This document shows, in pieces, positions 50,375 through 58,542 of a stretch of DNA of 64,000 nucleotides. Under the pieces are notes generated by a model that was not told the origin of the DNA, did not search any database, and saw only the letters and a program-made list of their open reading frames with translations. The stretch is taken from NCBI GenBank assembly GCA_030447525.1, contig JAUJOR010000002.1, positions 219,931-283,930 on the forward strand, written 5' to 3'. This stretch comes from Chloroflexota bacterium. GTDB taxonomy: Bacteria > Chloroflexota > UBA11872 > UBA12225. The stretch's first letter is position 1; each line of letters opens with the position of its first letter. The translations under genes were made by a program, and so were the position numbers.

Positions 50375-51511
50375 CTACGCCGGTGCCTGGGGCTGATCGT
50401 CGACGCGCCGCTCGGTGGGCCAGGCCCCCAGCACCTTGACCGTGGTGCAGGGCTCCTGCATCTCCGCCAGGGCCGCGGCGGCGTTGGGCTCCTCCGGGTG
50501 TCCGACGAAGTCGACGAAGAAGACGTACTCCCAGGGCTCCCGCCGTGACGGGCGGGATTCGATCCTGGTCAGGTTGATCCCCCGGCGGGCGAAGACCGAT
50601 AAGACGTCGTGCAGGGCGCCGACACGATCACGCACGGAGAACAGGATGGAGGTCTTGTCCCGACCGCTGGGCCGGCCAACGTCCTGGCCGATGAGGAGGA
50701 AGCGGGTGGTGTTATTGGCCTGGTCCTGGATGGAGCGGGCCAGCACGGGGACGTTGTAGCGGGCGGCTGCCTCTTCTGAGCCGATGGCAGCGACGCCGGA
50801 CTCCTCGGCCGCCTGGAGTACGGCCGCCGACGTGGAGCTACTCTCCACCGTCTCCACCGCCGGGAGGTTGGTGAGCAGCCAGCGCCGGCACTGGGCCAGG
50901 GCCTGGGGATGGGAGTAGACTCGCTGCACCGACTCCAATGGACCTTGCCCTACCAGGTGATGGGTGATTCGGAGCAGGATCTCGGCGCAGATCTTGAGCG
51001 GCGAGTCGATGAACAGGTCGAGCGTCTGGCCAACCGAGCCTTCGGTAGAGTTCTCAACCGGGACGACGCCGTAGTCGGCGTTCCCCCGCTCGGTGGCGCC
51101 AAAGACGTCCTCAACCGTGCCCAGGGGGATGTAGTCCACGAAGGAGCCGAACCGCACCCTGGCCGCCCCTTCCGCGGCCCGGTGGGTATGCGTCCCCGGC
51201 GGGCCGAAGTAGGCCACGCGCAAGGGGCGCTGCAGGTGGCGCGACGCGGAAAAGATCTCCGAGTAGATGGCCCGGACGTGGGCTTCGGTCAGTGGCCCGG
51301 TGTTGGCCGCCAGGATGTGATTCAAGACCTCCTGCTCGCGGCTGGGGACATAGGTGGTGACGGCCCCCTCTCGCTTGATGCGCGCTACTTCCACCGAGGC
51401 GGCCGCCCGGCGGTTGAGCAAGTCGATCAATTGCCGATCGATGGTGTCGATCTCGTCACGGACGGCGGCCAGCGCATCGGCGGCAGGGCGCTCCCGGCCT
51501 TCTTCAAGCAT
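50375..51511 (-). CDS. pheA: Chorismate mutase / prephenate dehydratase (P-protein)
   Basis: 378 residues. Residues about 12-90 are an AroQ chorismate mutase helix bundle (VRDEIDTIDRQLIDLLNRRA; Arg/Lys/Glu active-site pattern). Residues about 98-275 are prephenate dehydratase (VAYFGPPGTHTHRAA; NADYGVVPVENSTEGSV; NNTTRFLLIG). Residues about 295-365 are an ACT domain (GALHDVLSVFARRGINLTRIESRP) for phenylalanine feedback. It makes phenylpyruvate from chorismate. The ATG at 51511 is preferred because an extended -10 box overlaps the upstream ATG (51523) and would start transcription at about 51514. Confidence 0.95.
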   Translation of the reverse strand: MLEEGRERPAADALAAVRDEIDTIDRQLIDLLNRRAAASVEVARIKREGAVTTYVPSREQEVLNHILAANTGPLTEAHVRAIYSEIFSASRHLQRPLRVAYFGPPGTHTHRAAEGAARVRFGSFVDYIPLGTVEDVFGATERGNADYGVVPVENSTEGSVGQTLDLFIDSPLKICAEILLRITHHLVGQGPLESVQRVYSHPQALAQCRRWLLTNLPAVETVESSSTSAAVLQAAEESGVAAIGSEEAAARYNVPVLARSIQDQANNTTRFLLIGQDVGRPSGRDKTSILFSVRDRVGALHDVLSVFARRGINLTRIESRPSRREPWEYVFFVDFVGHPEEPNAAAALAEMQEPCTTVKVLGAWPTERRVDDQPQAPA

Positions 51512-51521
51512 ACTCGCAGGC

Positions 51522-51530
51522 ATTCTAGCA
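51522..51530 (-). promoter_or_regulatory. Extended -10 promoter of pheA
   Basis: The minus strand reads TGCTAGAAT ending 10 bases before the ATG at 51511. The same nine bases occur on the plus strand 55 bases away for yggS. Confidence 0.5.
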
Positions 51531-51584
51531 GCGCTTATGGCTGGTTGCCGGGGCGCACGCGCGCGCGAGGTCAGCGATGGGGCG

Positions 51585-51593
51585 TGCTAGAAT
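51585..51593 (+). promoter_or_regulatory. Extended -10 promoter of yggS
   Basis: TGCTAGAAT ends 16 bases before the ATG at 51610, giving a leader of about 10 bases. It mirrors the pheA promoter. Confidence 0.5.
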
Positions 51594-51609
51594 CCCAGCA
51601 AGTAGAGAG

Positions 51610-52371
51610 ATGGAGGTCGCCATCGCTGGCCGCGCCTCGGAGGTCGCTTCTCGGGTGGCAGCCGTCCAGGACACGATCAGAGCCGCCGCCCGGCGCGCTC
51701 GGCGTGATCCGGGGACGGTGACTCTGGTGGCCGTCTCCAAGACCGTCCCGCCGGAGCGGATCCTGCCGGTGCTGGATGCGGGCATCGTCGACCTCGGAGA
51801 GAACCGTGTCCAGGAGGCTGAGGCAAAGGTCCCGGCCCTCCCGGCCACGCTGCGCTGGCACCTGGTGGGTCACCTACAAGGCAACAAAGTCAACCGCGCT
51901 CTCGACCTGTTCGCCTTGATCCACAGTGTTGATCGCCTGGAGCTAGGGCTAAGCATCGGCGAGCGGGCGCAGCGCCGCGGCCGTCCGGCGCACGTCCTGC
52001 TGCAGGTCAAGCTGACCGAGAAAGAGACCCAGTTTGGCTTCGGCGAGGCGGAGATTGCCGGCGCAGCCGGCACGCTGGCGAAAGCCGGGGGGCTGTCGCT
52101 AGACGGGTTGATGTGCATCGCCCCTGAGGCGGAGGACCCTGAGGCGACGCGTCCCTGCTTCCGCCGTCTGGCCGGCCTGTTCGGCGATCTTGCGGGAGAG
52201 ATGGGGCGCGCCGGCCACCCCTGGCGCCACCTCTCCATGGGCATGACCCACGATTACGCCGTCGCCGTCGAGGAGGGGGCCACGCTCGTGCGCGTCGGCC
52301 GGGCCATCTTCGGCGAGCGACCGGTGGCACCGCCCGAGAAGGGGCCAGAAGGACATGCCGAACGTGTTTGA
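51610..52371 (+). CDS. yggS: YggS/PLPBP family pyridoxal phosphate homeostasis protein
   Basis: 253 residues, alanine racemase-like single-domain barrel: LVAVSKTVPPERI holds the PLP-binding Lys, DLGENRVQEAEAKV, WHLVGHLQGNK and SMGMTHDYAVAVEEGATLVRVG complete the family pattern. It binds PLP without known catalysis and buffers B6 vitamers. The ATG at 51610 is taken from the promoter position. It overlaps yggT by 17 bases, the common yggS-yggT arrangement. Confidence 0.93.
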   Translation: MEVAIAGRASEVASRVAAVQDTIRAAARRARRDPGTVTLVAVSKTVPPERILPVLDAGIVDLGENRVQEAEAKVPALPATLRWHLVGHLQGNKVNRALDLFALIHSVDRLELGLSIGERAQRRGRPAHVLLQVKLTEKETQFGFGEAEIAGAAGTLAKAGGLSLDGLMCIAPEAEDPEATRPCFRRLAGLFGDLAGEMGRAGHPWRHLSMGMTHDYAVAVEEGATLVRVGRAIFGERPVAPPEKGPEGHAERV

Positions 52372-52636
52372 GATGGCCATCCGCTTCGTCAATCTCCTGG
52401 TCACTGTCCTCACCACGGCCATCTTTCTACGAGCTATTTTTTCCTGGTTCGTGCCACCTGGCAGCGACAACGTGATCATGAAGTTCCTGCGGGACGTGAC
52501 CGAGCCCGTCCTCTCCCCGTTGCGCCGCGTCCTCCCCACCATGGGCATGCTTGACTTATCGCCGTTCGTGGCCATGATCCTTCTACAAGTCATGGGGAAC
52601 ATCGTCACCCAGACGCTCCTCCCGCTGGCCCGCTAG
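52355..52636 (+). CDS. yggT: YggT family small membrane protein
   Basis: 93 residues with two hydrophobic helices and the FLRAIFSWFVPP and DVTEPVLSPLRRVLP motifs of YggT. Members are associated with osmotic tolerance, membrane curvature or cell division (YlmG); the role is not settled. It overlaps yggS by 17 bases and precedes the his genes by 89 bases. Confidence 0.92.
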   Translation: MPNVFEMAIRFVNLLVTVLTTAIFLRAIFSWFVPPGSDNVIMKFLRDVTEPVLSPLRRVLPTMGMLDLSPFVAMILLQVMGNIVTQTLLPLAR

Positions 52637-52725
52637 GGGCGGATGGCCGCCGGGTGGGGATCTAGCGCCACAGGAGAGCCGGGCGGGCTGAGCCGGCCCG
52701 GCGGGATGAGAATGGGGCACAGAGC

Positions 52726-53370
52726 GTGTTGATCGCCATCGTGGACTACGGGGCCGGCAATCTCAAGAGCGTGCAGCATGCCGCCGAGCACGTCGGGCTG
52801 CAGCCCTTGGTAACCGACGATGCGGACGTTATCGGGGTCGCCGACGGCGTCATCCTCCCAGGAGTTGGCGCGGCCGCGGATACCATGCTGAACCTAGAGC
52901 ACCGTCACCTGGTCTCTGTGGTCAAGGACGTCATTGCCCGCGGCCGTCCCTTTTTCGGGGTCTGCATGGGCCTGCAGGCCCTGTTCACGCTGAGCGAGGA
53001 GGGAGGTGCCCATCGCTGCCTAGACATCCTGCCGGGGACGGTGCGCCGCTTCCCTGGGGGATTGAGCATCCCTCATATGGGCTGGAATCAGGTACGCCAG
53101 GTGCGGGCGCACCCCTTTTTCCAGGGCATCCCCGACAACGCCAACTTCTACTTCGTGCACTCATATTACGTCGATCCCCGAGATCGACAGGTCGTCGCCG
53201 GAGAGACCGACTACGGCTTGGCCTTTCCCAGCGTGGTGATCCGGGACAACGTGCTGGCCACCCAGTTTCACCCGGAAAAGAGTGGCCGCAATGGGCTCCG
53301 CCTGTACGCCAATTTCGGGCGCATCGTGGCGGGGTCGCGCCGGGGCGTCCCGGCGGCTGTGGCCTCGTAG
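52726..53370 (+). CDS. hisH: Imidazole glycerol phosphate synthase, glutaminase subunit
   Basis: 214 residues, class I amidotransferase. The nucleophile is Cys80 in GVCMGLQ; His and Glu come from ATQFHPEKSG. VDYGAGNLKSV is the HisH opening. It supplies ammonia from glutamine to HisF. It starts at GTG 52726 with only a weak GA-rich site and begins the cluster hisH-hisA-hisF-hisIE. The last five codons including TAG are tandemly duplicated in frame. Confidence 0.95.
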   Translation: MLIAIVDYGAGNLKSVQHAAEHVGLQPLVTDDADVIGVADGVILPGVGAAADTMLNLEHRHLVSVVKDVIARGRPFFGVCMGLQALFTLSEEGGAHRCLDILPGTVRRFPGGLSIPHMGWNQVRQVRAHPFFQGIPDNANFYFVHSYYVDPRDRQVVAGETDYGLAFPSVVIRDNVLATQFHPEKSGRNGLRLYANFGRIVAGSRRGVPAAVAS

Positions 53371-53385
53371 GCTGTGGCCTCGTAA
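53356..53385. repeat. 15-bp tandem duplication across the hisH stop codon
   Basis: GCTGTGGCCTCGTAG (53356-53370) is followed by GCTGTGGCCTCGTAA (53371-53385). The period keeps frame, so a second stop (TAA) follows the first by exactly five codons. One base differs between copies. Confidence 0.93.
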
Positions 53386-53404
53386 TTCACGGTAGTCTCT
53401 GGTG

Positions 53405-54160
53405 ATGTCCGGAGCGCGCGCCGTCCGCTTCGATATCCTCCCTTCGATCGACCTCCGCGCCGGCCGGGTGGTCGACCTCCTGCAGGGCGACTTTGCCCAG
53501 GAAACGGTGTACGAGGACAGCGCCGAAGGGGTAGCCGCCGCTTTTGTGCGAGACGGCGCCCGCTGGATCCACGTGGTCGACCTGGACGGGGCCAGGGAAG
53601 GTACCCCGGCCAACCATGAGACGGTGCAGCGGATCGCCGCCGTGGCCGGGGCGGCCGGCGTCAAGCTGGAGCTCGGCGGGGGCATCCGCTCCCTGGCGGC
53701 CGCCGCGGCCGCCCTGGAGGCGGGGGCGGCGCGGGTCATCTTTGGCACGGCGGCCGTGGAGCGCCCGCAGCTCATCGCCGAGGCGGTCGGCACCTACGGC
53801 TCGGAGGCGGTCGTGGTGGCCATCGACGCCCGCGATGGATTGGTTGCCACCCGGGGATGGACGCAGCCCTCGCCGCGCCGGGCCGTCGATCTGGCCAGGG
53901 AGATGGTCGACCTGGGGGCGGTGCGCTTTATCTACACGGATATCGCCCGAGACAGCACCCTGACCGAGCCGAACTTCGCCGAGCTGGAAGCCATGGGGCG
54001 CGCCGTGCCGGCGGGCGTGATCGCCTCCGGCGGCGTCACCACGGTGGCCCAGGTCACGCGCCTGGCCCAGCTGCCCCTGGAAGGGGCCATCATCGGCAGC
54101 GCCCTGTACGCCGGGAAGATGACCCTGCGCGGCGCCCTGGGGGCCGCCGCCGAGAGGTGA
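53405..54160 (+). CDS. hisA: ProFAR isomerase (HisA)
   Basis: 251 residues, half-barrel-repeat TIM barrel. LPSIDLRAGRVVDLLQGDF carries the first catalytic Asp, IYTDIARDSTL the second, and GGGIRS and ASGGVTT bind the two phosphates. It isomerises ProFAR to PRFAR. A GTG at 53402 immediately precedes the chosen ATG; either is possible. An 11-bp imperfect duplication covers its stop. Confidence 0.94.
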   Translation: MSGARAVRFDILPSIDLRAGRVVDLLQGDFAQETVYEDSAEGVAAAFVRDGARWIHVVDLDGAREGTPANHETVQRIAAVAGAAGVKLELGGGIRSLAAAAAALEAGAARVIFGTAAVERPQLIAEAVGTYGSEAVVVAIDARDGLVATRGWTQPSPRRAVDLAREMVDLGAVRFIYTDIARDSTLTEPNFAELEAMGRAVPAGVIASGGVTTVAQVTRLAQLPLEGAIIGSALYAGKMTLRGALGAAAER

Positions 54161-54174
54161 CACAGAGGTGACCC
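54153..54174. repeat. 11-bp tandem duplication across the hisA stop codon
   Basis: AGAGGTGACAC (54153-54163) is followed by AGAGGTGACCC (54164-54174). The TGA stop is at 54158-54160. One base differs between copies; the repeat lies in the 29-base gap before hisF. Confidence 0.85.
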
Positions 54175-54189
54175 GACTGTGACGAGGGC

Positions 54190-54972
54190 ATGTTGACAAA
54201 GCGCGTGATCCCCTGTCTGGACGTCGCCCGGGGGCGCGTCGTACGGGGAGTCAAGTTCTCGGCTGACCGGGACGCCGGCGATCCGGTGGTTCTGGCGGCG
54301 CGCTACAACGAGGAAGGGGCAGACGAGCTGGTCTTCTACGACATCACCGCCTCACACGAGGGGCGCGGGATCATGCTGGACGTGCTCGAGCGCACGGCGC
54401 GGGAGGTGTTCATCCCCCTGTGCGTCGGAGGGGGACTGGCGACGGTAGAAGACATGTGGCAGGTGCTGCGTGCCGGGGCGGACAAGACCTCGATCAACTC
54501 TCGTGCCGTGCAGCAGCCGGACTTGATCAACCAGGGGGCAGAGCGCTTCGGCAGCCAGTGTATTGTCTTGTCTATCGACGCTCAGCGGGTGGTCGAGCTG
54601 GACGGCCGGCGGTGGTGGCAGGTCTACCTGAATGGGGGGCGCGTGGCCACCGGCAAGGACGCGGTTGCCTGGGCCGTGGAAGGCGCGCAGCGGGGGGCCG
54701 GGGAGCTGGTCATCAACAGCATGGACGCCGACGGGACCCGCCAGGGGTACGACCTGGATCTTCTGCGTGAGATCAACACTCGGGTGGAAGTCCCCGTGGT
54801 GGCCTCGGGCGGGGCGGGCACGCTGGAGCATTTCACTCAAGCCTTGTTCCAGGGGCAAGCCCACGCCGTGCTGGCGGCCTCCGTCTTCCACTTCGGCGTC
54901 TTCACTATCCCCCAGGTCAAGGAGCACCTCGCGGCTCACAACCTCCCGGTGCGGCTGGAGCGAGGGGGATAA
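54190..54972 (+). CDS. hisF: Imidazole glycerol phosphate synthase, cyclase subunit
   Basis: 260 residues. RVIPCLDVARGRVVRGVKF opens HisF with the catalytic Asp of CLDV; INSMDADGTRQGYDLDL has the second Asp; CVGGGLAT and ASGGAGTLEHF bind phosphates. With HisH it makes imidazole glycerol phosphate and AICAR from PRFAR. It lies 29 bases after hisA and 2 bases before hisIE. Confidence 0.96.
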   Translation: MLTKRVIPCLDVARGRVVRGVKFSADRDAGDPVVLAARYNEEGADELVFYDITASHEGRGIMLDVLERTAREVFIPLCVGGGLATVEDMWQVLRAGADKTSINSRAVQQPDLINQGAERFGSQCIVLSIDAQRVVELDGRRWWQVYLNGGRVATGKDAVAWAVEGAQRGAGELVINSMDADGTRQGYDLDLLREINTRVEVPVVASGGAGTLEHFTQALFQGQAHAVLAASVFHFGVFTIPQVKEHLAAHNLPVRLERGG

Positions 54973-54974
54973 CC

Positions 54975-55721
54975 ATGGGCCGGGGAGGGGCCGGCGGGAC
55001 ACCGGCTAACGAGCAGACCGGCGAGGGGGAGGCGGCCGCCCCTCCGGCCCCCTTGTCCATGGGGGGGATAGAGGCCATCCGCTTTGGCGCCGACGGACTG
55101 GTGCCGGCGGTCGTCCAGGACCGGCGCACCAGAGAGGTGCTCATGGTTGGCTTCATGAACCGGGACATGCTGGCGAAGACTCTGGAGACGGGGGAGGCCT
55201 GGTTCTGGAGCCGTAGCCGGCAGGAGCCGTGGCACAAGGGCGCTACATCAGGCAATTACATCCGCGTCCGCGAGGTGCGGCGCAACTGCGAGGACAACTC
55301 CCTGCTCCTGCTCACCGACCCGGTGGGACCGGTGTGTCACACTGGGGCGCAAACGTGCTACTACCGCACGCTGGACGGCCAGACGCTACGGCCGCTCCCT
55401 GCAGCAGAGCTGGGAGCGGGGGTGGGGGGAGAGGGCGACCTGACCTGGCTCTTCGAGATCCTGCGCCAGCCTGCGCGCCGGGAAGACTCTTATGTCGCCA
55501 GGCTCCTCACCGGGGGCGTCGACCGGATCGGCAAGAAGATTGGCGAGGAGGCCGCCGAGGTGATCATCGCCGCCAAGAACCGCTCCCCTGAGGAGCTCTC
55601 CTGGGAGATGGCTGACCTGTGGTTCCACTCCCTCGTCCTGCTCCTGGACGGCGGGCTGACCCCGGCGGACGTGTACCGCGTCCTGAGCCAGCGCCATCGA
55701 GAGAAGACCTCCCATCCCTGA
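54975..55721 (+). CDS. hisIE: Bifunctional PRA-CH cyclohydrolase / PRA-PH pyrophosphohydrolase
   Basis: 248 residues. Residues about 30-140 are HisI (LMVGFMNRDMLAKTLETGEAW; RNCEDNSLLL; CHTGAQTCYY with the zinc Cys and His). Residues about 155-248 are HisE (RIGKKIGEEAAEVIIAAKN, a MazG-like helical Mg site). It performs steps two and three of histidine synthesis. The first 28 residues are a Gly/Pro/Ala extension. GAGGGGG precedes the ATG. hisG, hisD, hisC and hisB are not in the window. Confidence 0.95.
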   Translation: MGRGGAGGTPANEQTGEGEAAAPPAPLSMGGIEAIRFGADGLVPAVVQDRRTREVLMVGFMNRDMLAKTLETGEAWFWSRSRQEPWHKGATSGNYIRVREVRRNCEDNSLLLLTDPVGPVCHTGAQTCYYRTLDGQTLRPLPAAELGAGVGGEGDLTWLFEILRQPARREDSYVARLLTGGVDRIGKKIGEEAAEVIIAAKNRSPEELSWEMADLWFHSLVLLLDGGLTPADVYRVLSQRHREKTSHP

Positions 55722-55809
55722 GCCGGTCAGCGCGCCATCCATACCCATTGCGCCCACCCGAAACTCAGGTCCGGGAAGGGCGGCCGGAGACCCTGGCCTC
55801 GATCCCCGG

Positions 55810-56541
55810 CTATTGGGCGCTGATGAGGTCGTTGGCCACCTTGATCAGGTCGTCCAGGGTGTAGCGGGAGGCGAGCACCGTGTCGCGGCTGAGCTCGCGC
55901 CGGACATAGTAGGCGGTCTGATCTGGGTTCAGCCCGCCGATGGCGATCGTCCCCGCTGGCCCTTGCTTCGGCGTCAGCGCCAGCGTCAGTTGGGGGTTGT
56001 CCAGCCCGAACTCCGGGGACTGGCTGGGCTCCTGGGTCACGACACGGTCGACACGCAGCGTGAACAACTGACCGAGCATCCCTTCCAGCTTGGTGGAGGG
56101 AGTCAGCTGCACCGGCCCCGGGGTCGCTTCCGACGGGGGCATCGGAGTGGGCGTCGCGGATACCCCGCCGGCGGTAAAGGTCCCGGCTCTGTCCCGGCTG
56201 TAGGTGACGCTCCCTGCCGGCGAGGTGAGGACAACCTGCTGTAGGTCGTCCACCTGGTAGGGCAGGAGACGCTTGGCGGCCTCGGCCGGCGGCGTCTCGT
56301 AACGACCCTCGAAGTACCAGGCTGCCCCGGCCGCGAGGGCGAAGAGCAGCACCAGGCCGGCGGCCAGCGGGGGGATGGGAAGGGACCAGGGGATGCCGAA
56401 GACTGTCCGCCTTGCTCCGGAGGGGCGCCCTGCCCGTGGCCCCGGGCGCACCTGGCGGGGCATCGGACGCGGTGGACGGCGAGATTGCGGTGGCGTCGCC
56501 CGTGGCGCCTCCCGAATGCGTGACGTTCTGCTCTGACTCAT
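55810..56541 (-). CDS. DUF4340 domain protein of the Gld-type ABC cluster
   Basis: 243 residues. An Arg/Pro-rich cytoplasmic start, one membrane helix (about 58-78, PLAAGLVLLFALAAGAAW) and an exported beta-rich domain (about 80-243) with the DUF4340 pattern (LTSPAGSVTYSR, FGLDNPQLTLALT, YYVRRELSRDTVLAS). DUF4340 proteins usually follow gldG-like genes, as here, and are proposed partners of that ABC system. The ATG at 56541 is preferred over 56586; neither has a strong ribosome site. Confidence 0.8.
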   Translation of the reverse strand: MSQSRTSRIREAPRATPPQSRRPPRPMPRQVRPGPRAGRPSGARRTVFGIPWSLPIPPLAAGLVLLFALAAGAAWYFEGRYETPPAEAAKRLLPYQVDDLQQVVLTSPAGSVTYSRDRAGTFTAGGVSATPTPMPPSEATPGPVQLTPSTKLEGMLGQLFTLRVDRVVTQEPSQSPEFGLDNPQLTLALTPKQGPAGTIAIGGLNPDQTAYYVRRELSRDTVLASRYTLDDLIKVANDLISAQ

Positions 56542-56666
56542 GTCCAGGTCTCTCGCGCCGCCGCCGGGAGACAGCTCTCGGCGCATTTTGCAGGAGCGCT
56601 ACCGCCGTCCATCGGCGCGCCATTGGATTCCAGGGAGGGCGACACCCTCCCCGAGGCTATCGTTCT

Positions 56667-58454
56667 CTAGCGGCGCTGCCACCAGACTGCCCCGCCGAGC
56701 AGGAGGACGGCCAGGGGGACGAACACCACCGATGTGTAAAAGACGAGCACCTGGGCCTGGTTGCTCAAGATGATCGGCGGGGCCACCGCCGGGAGGGCGC
56801 GGATGGAGATGAGTTGCTCGTCTTCGGCCAGCCAGTTCACGCTATTGACGAAGAAGTCGCGGTTGCCGAGCACCTGGCCAAAGTAGGTGTTCGCGGCGAA
56901 CTCGCTGTTCCCCACCACCACCAGGCGCCCCCTCGGCTGCCGCTCGCCGGCCGCCGGTGTCGGCGTCGCCACGGGGGTGGCCCCGGGGGCAACGCTCGGC
57001 GCGGGCTCGGTCTTGTTCACCGCCACGGCCACGGTGGCCGGCCCGATAACGTCCTCTCCTGGGTCGGGTCGGGCCGGGGCGCTAAAGTTGGTCTCCCGCC
57101 ATGACCGCTCAGTGGTACGCAGCAGGGGGACGATGGCCAGGTCGCTCCCGGCCCCCGGTTTGATCGATACCGAGCGGGTGCCGGGCATAATCAGGTCGGG
57201 CAGGCTGGTGGTAATCCGGTGGCCGGTCTGGGGCTGGGGCAACAAGGCCAGCGGGTCGCCGACGTAGTTCCGCCCGGGGTCGATCACCAGGTCGTCGCCG
57301 ACGCTGACCGACCAGCGATCGAGCAGGTCGCCGAGGCCGACGTCCTGACGCGGATCGAGCAAGAGGAGGAGCTTGCCTCCGTTGTTGAGGTAGTCGTTCA
57401 GGGCCTGGCGCTCCGGCTCGAGGAACGGGGCCCGCGGCCCGGCCACGACCACCACGGCGGCGTCCTCCGGCACGCGCTGCGCGGCCAGGAGGGAGAGCTT
57501 GTCCACGGTGTAGTTTTCGCGCTTCAGGGCCTCGACGGCGCTGTTGTAGCCGGACGGTTGGGCGGAGTCCGTATCCCGCTCCTGGTGCCCCTGAAGGAAG
57601 TAGACCTTCTTTGACTCGCTGCGGCTCAGCTTGAGCAAGGCGCTGGTGAAGTCTTGCTCCGTGACGCCGGTGACCTCCTCGCGCCGGTCGCCGGCCTGAA
57701 AAATGGTCACCGGATAGCTCTTGATGTCGAACTGCCGGGCCAGCCCGGGGCTGACGTCCGGATCCACAAACTCCACCGTTACCCGGGGGGAGCGGCGGTC
57801 ATACTGGCGTAGGAGGTCCTTCGTCCCCCGGATGAAGCTATCTTCCTGCCGGCTAGGGTAGAAGCCGGTGACTTTCACGTCCTGGTTGAGCTGGTTAAGG
57901 ATCTTCACCGACTGGTCAGAAAGGGTGTAGCGGCGCGAGGCGGTGAGGTCCCACTGAGGGGAATGGCGGTTGGCAAACCAGTTGCCCACGACCAGGAGGC
58001 CGATAAATGCGACGCTGGCGAGGGTGACGCTGCCCCCCTGCTGCGCCGTGCGCGTCCGCGTCCAGGCCAGGACCTCGGCCCACCGCGGGATCAGGTACAG
58101 CGCCCCCAGGGTGGCGGCCACGATCAGGAGAACGGCGACGTTGCGGGTCAGCGCCCCTTCAGTGTTGAAGACGACGATCGCCGCCGCCAGCAGGGCAACG
58201 GCCGCCAGACCGAGAAACCCGCTAAAGCGCTGGAAGGCCGAGGCTTCGGCATACTCCTCCTCGGCCACCGGGGCGGCTCTCGGCTCGATGACCGGCTCTG
58301 GAGCCGGTGCTGCGGCGGGCTCAGGGAGATCGTCCGGCGTTCCCCCCCCGGGTGCAGCTCCCGGGACGCGCTGGGGGCCGGCCACCCGGCGACGCCGCCG
58401 GCGCCCTCCCGGCTCTGGTGGATAGTGGCTGCTCTGGGTGTCGTCGGTGGTCAT
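56667..58454 (-). CDS. GldG-family auxiliary protein of an ABC transporter
   Basis: 595 residues. The first 85 are Arg/Pro-rich. Three membrane helices near the N-terminus (about 85-165) precede the periplasmic ABC_transp_aux domain (YTLSDQSVKILNQLNQDVKVTGFY; LRQYDRRSPRVTVEFVDPD; LNDYLNNGGKLLLLLDPR), and one helix ends the protein (about 568-590). It lies with the permease, ATPase and DUF4340 genes. Gliding-motility GldAFG and related complexes share this set; gliding should not be assumed. Substrate unknown. Confidence 0.88.
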   Translation of the reverse strand: MTTDDTQSSHYPPEPGGRRRRRRVAGPQRVPGAAPGGGTPDDLPEPAAAPAPEPVIEPRAAPVAEEEYAEASAFQRFSGFLGLAAVALLAAAIVVFNTEGALTRNVAVLLIVAATLGALYLIPRWAEVLAWTRTRTAQQGGSVTLASVAFIGLLVVGNWFANRHSPQWDLTASRRYTLSDQSVKILNQLNQDVKVTGFYPSRQEDSFIRGTKDLLRQYDRRSPRVTVEFVDPDVSPGLARQFDIKSYPVTIFQAGDRREEVTGVTEQDFTSALLKLSRSESKKVYFLQGHQERDTDSAQPSGYNSAVEALKRENYTVDKLSLLAAQRVPEDAAVVVVAGPRAPFLEPERQALNDYLNNGGKLLLLLDPRQDVGLGDLLDRWSVSVGDDLVIDPGRNYVGDPLALLPQPQTGHRITTSLPDLIMPGTRSVSIKPGAGSDLAIVPLLRTTERSWRETNFSAPARPDPGEDVIGPATVAVAVNKTEPAPSVAPGATPVATPTPAAGERQPRGRLVVVGNSEFAANTYFGQVLGNRDFFVNSVNWLAEDEQLISIRALPAVAPPIILSNQAQVLVFYTSVVFVPLAVLLLGGAVWWQRR

Positions 58455-58542
58455 AGTAGTCTCGCGCTGTGGCCGGCGCCGGCTGGAAGCGTCTGGCGGG
58501 GGCGGAGGACTTGGCTCAGGTTCGGCAGGGTGTCCTGGCGGT

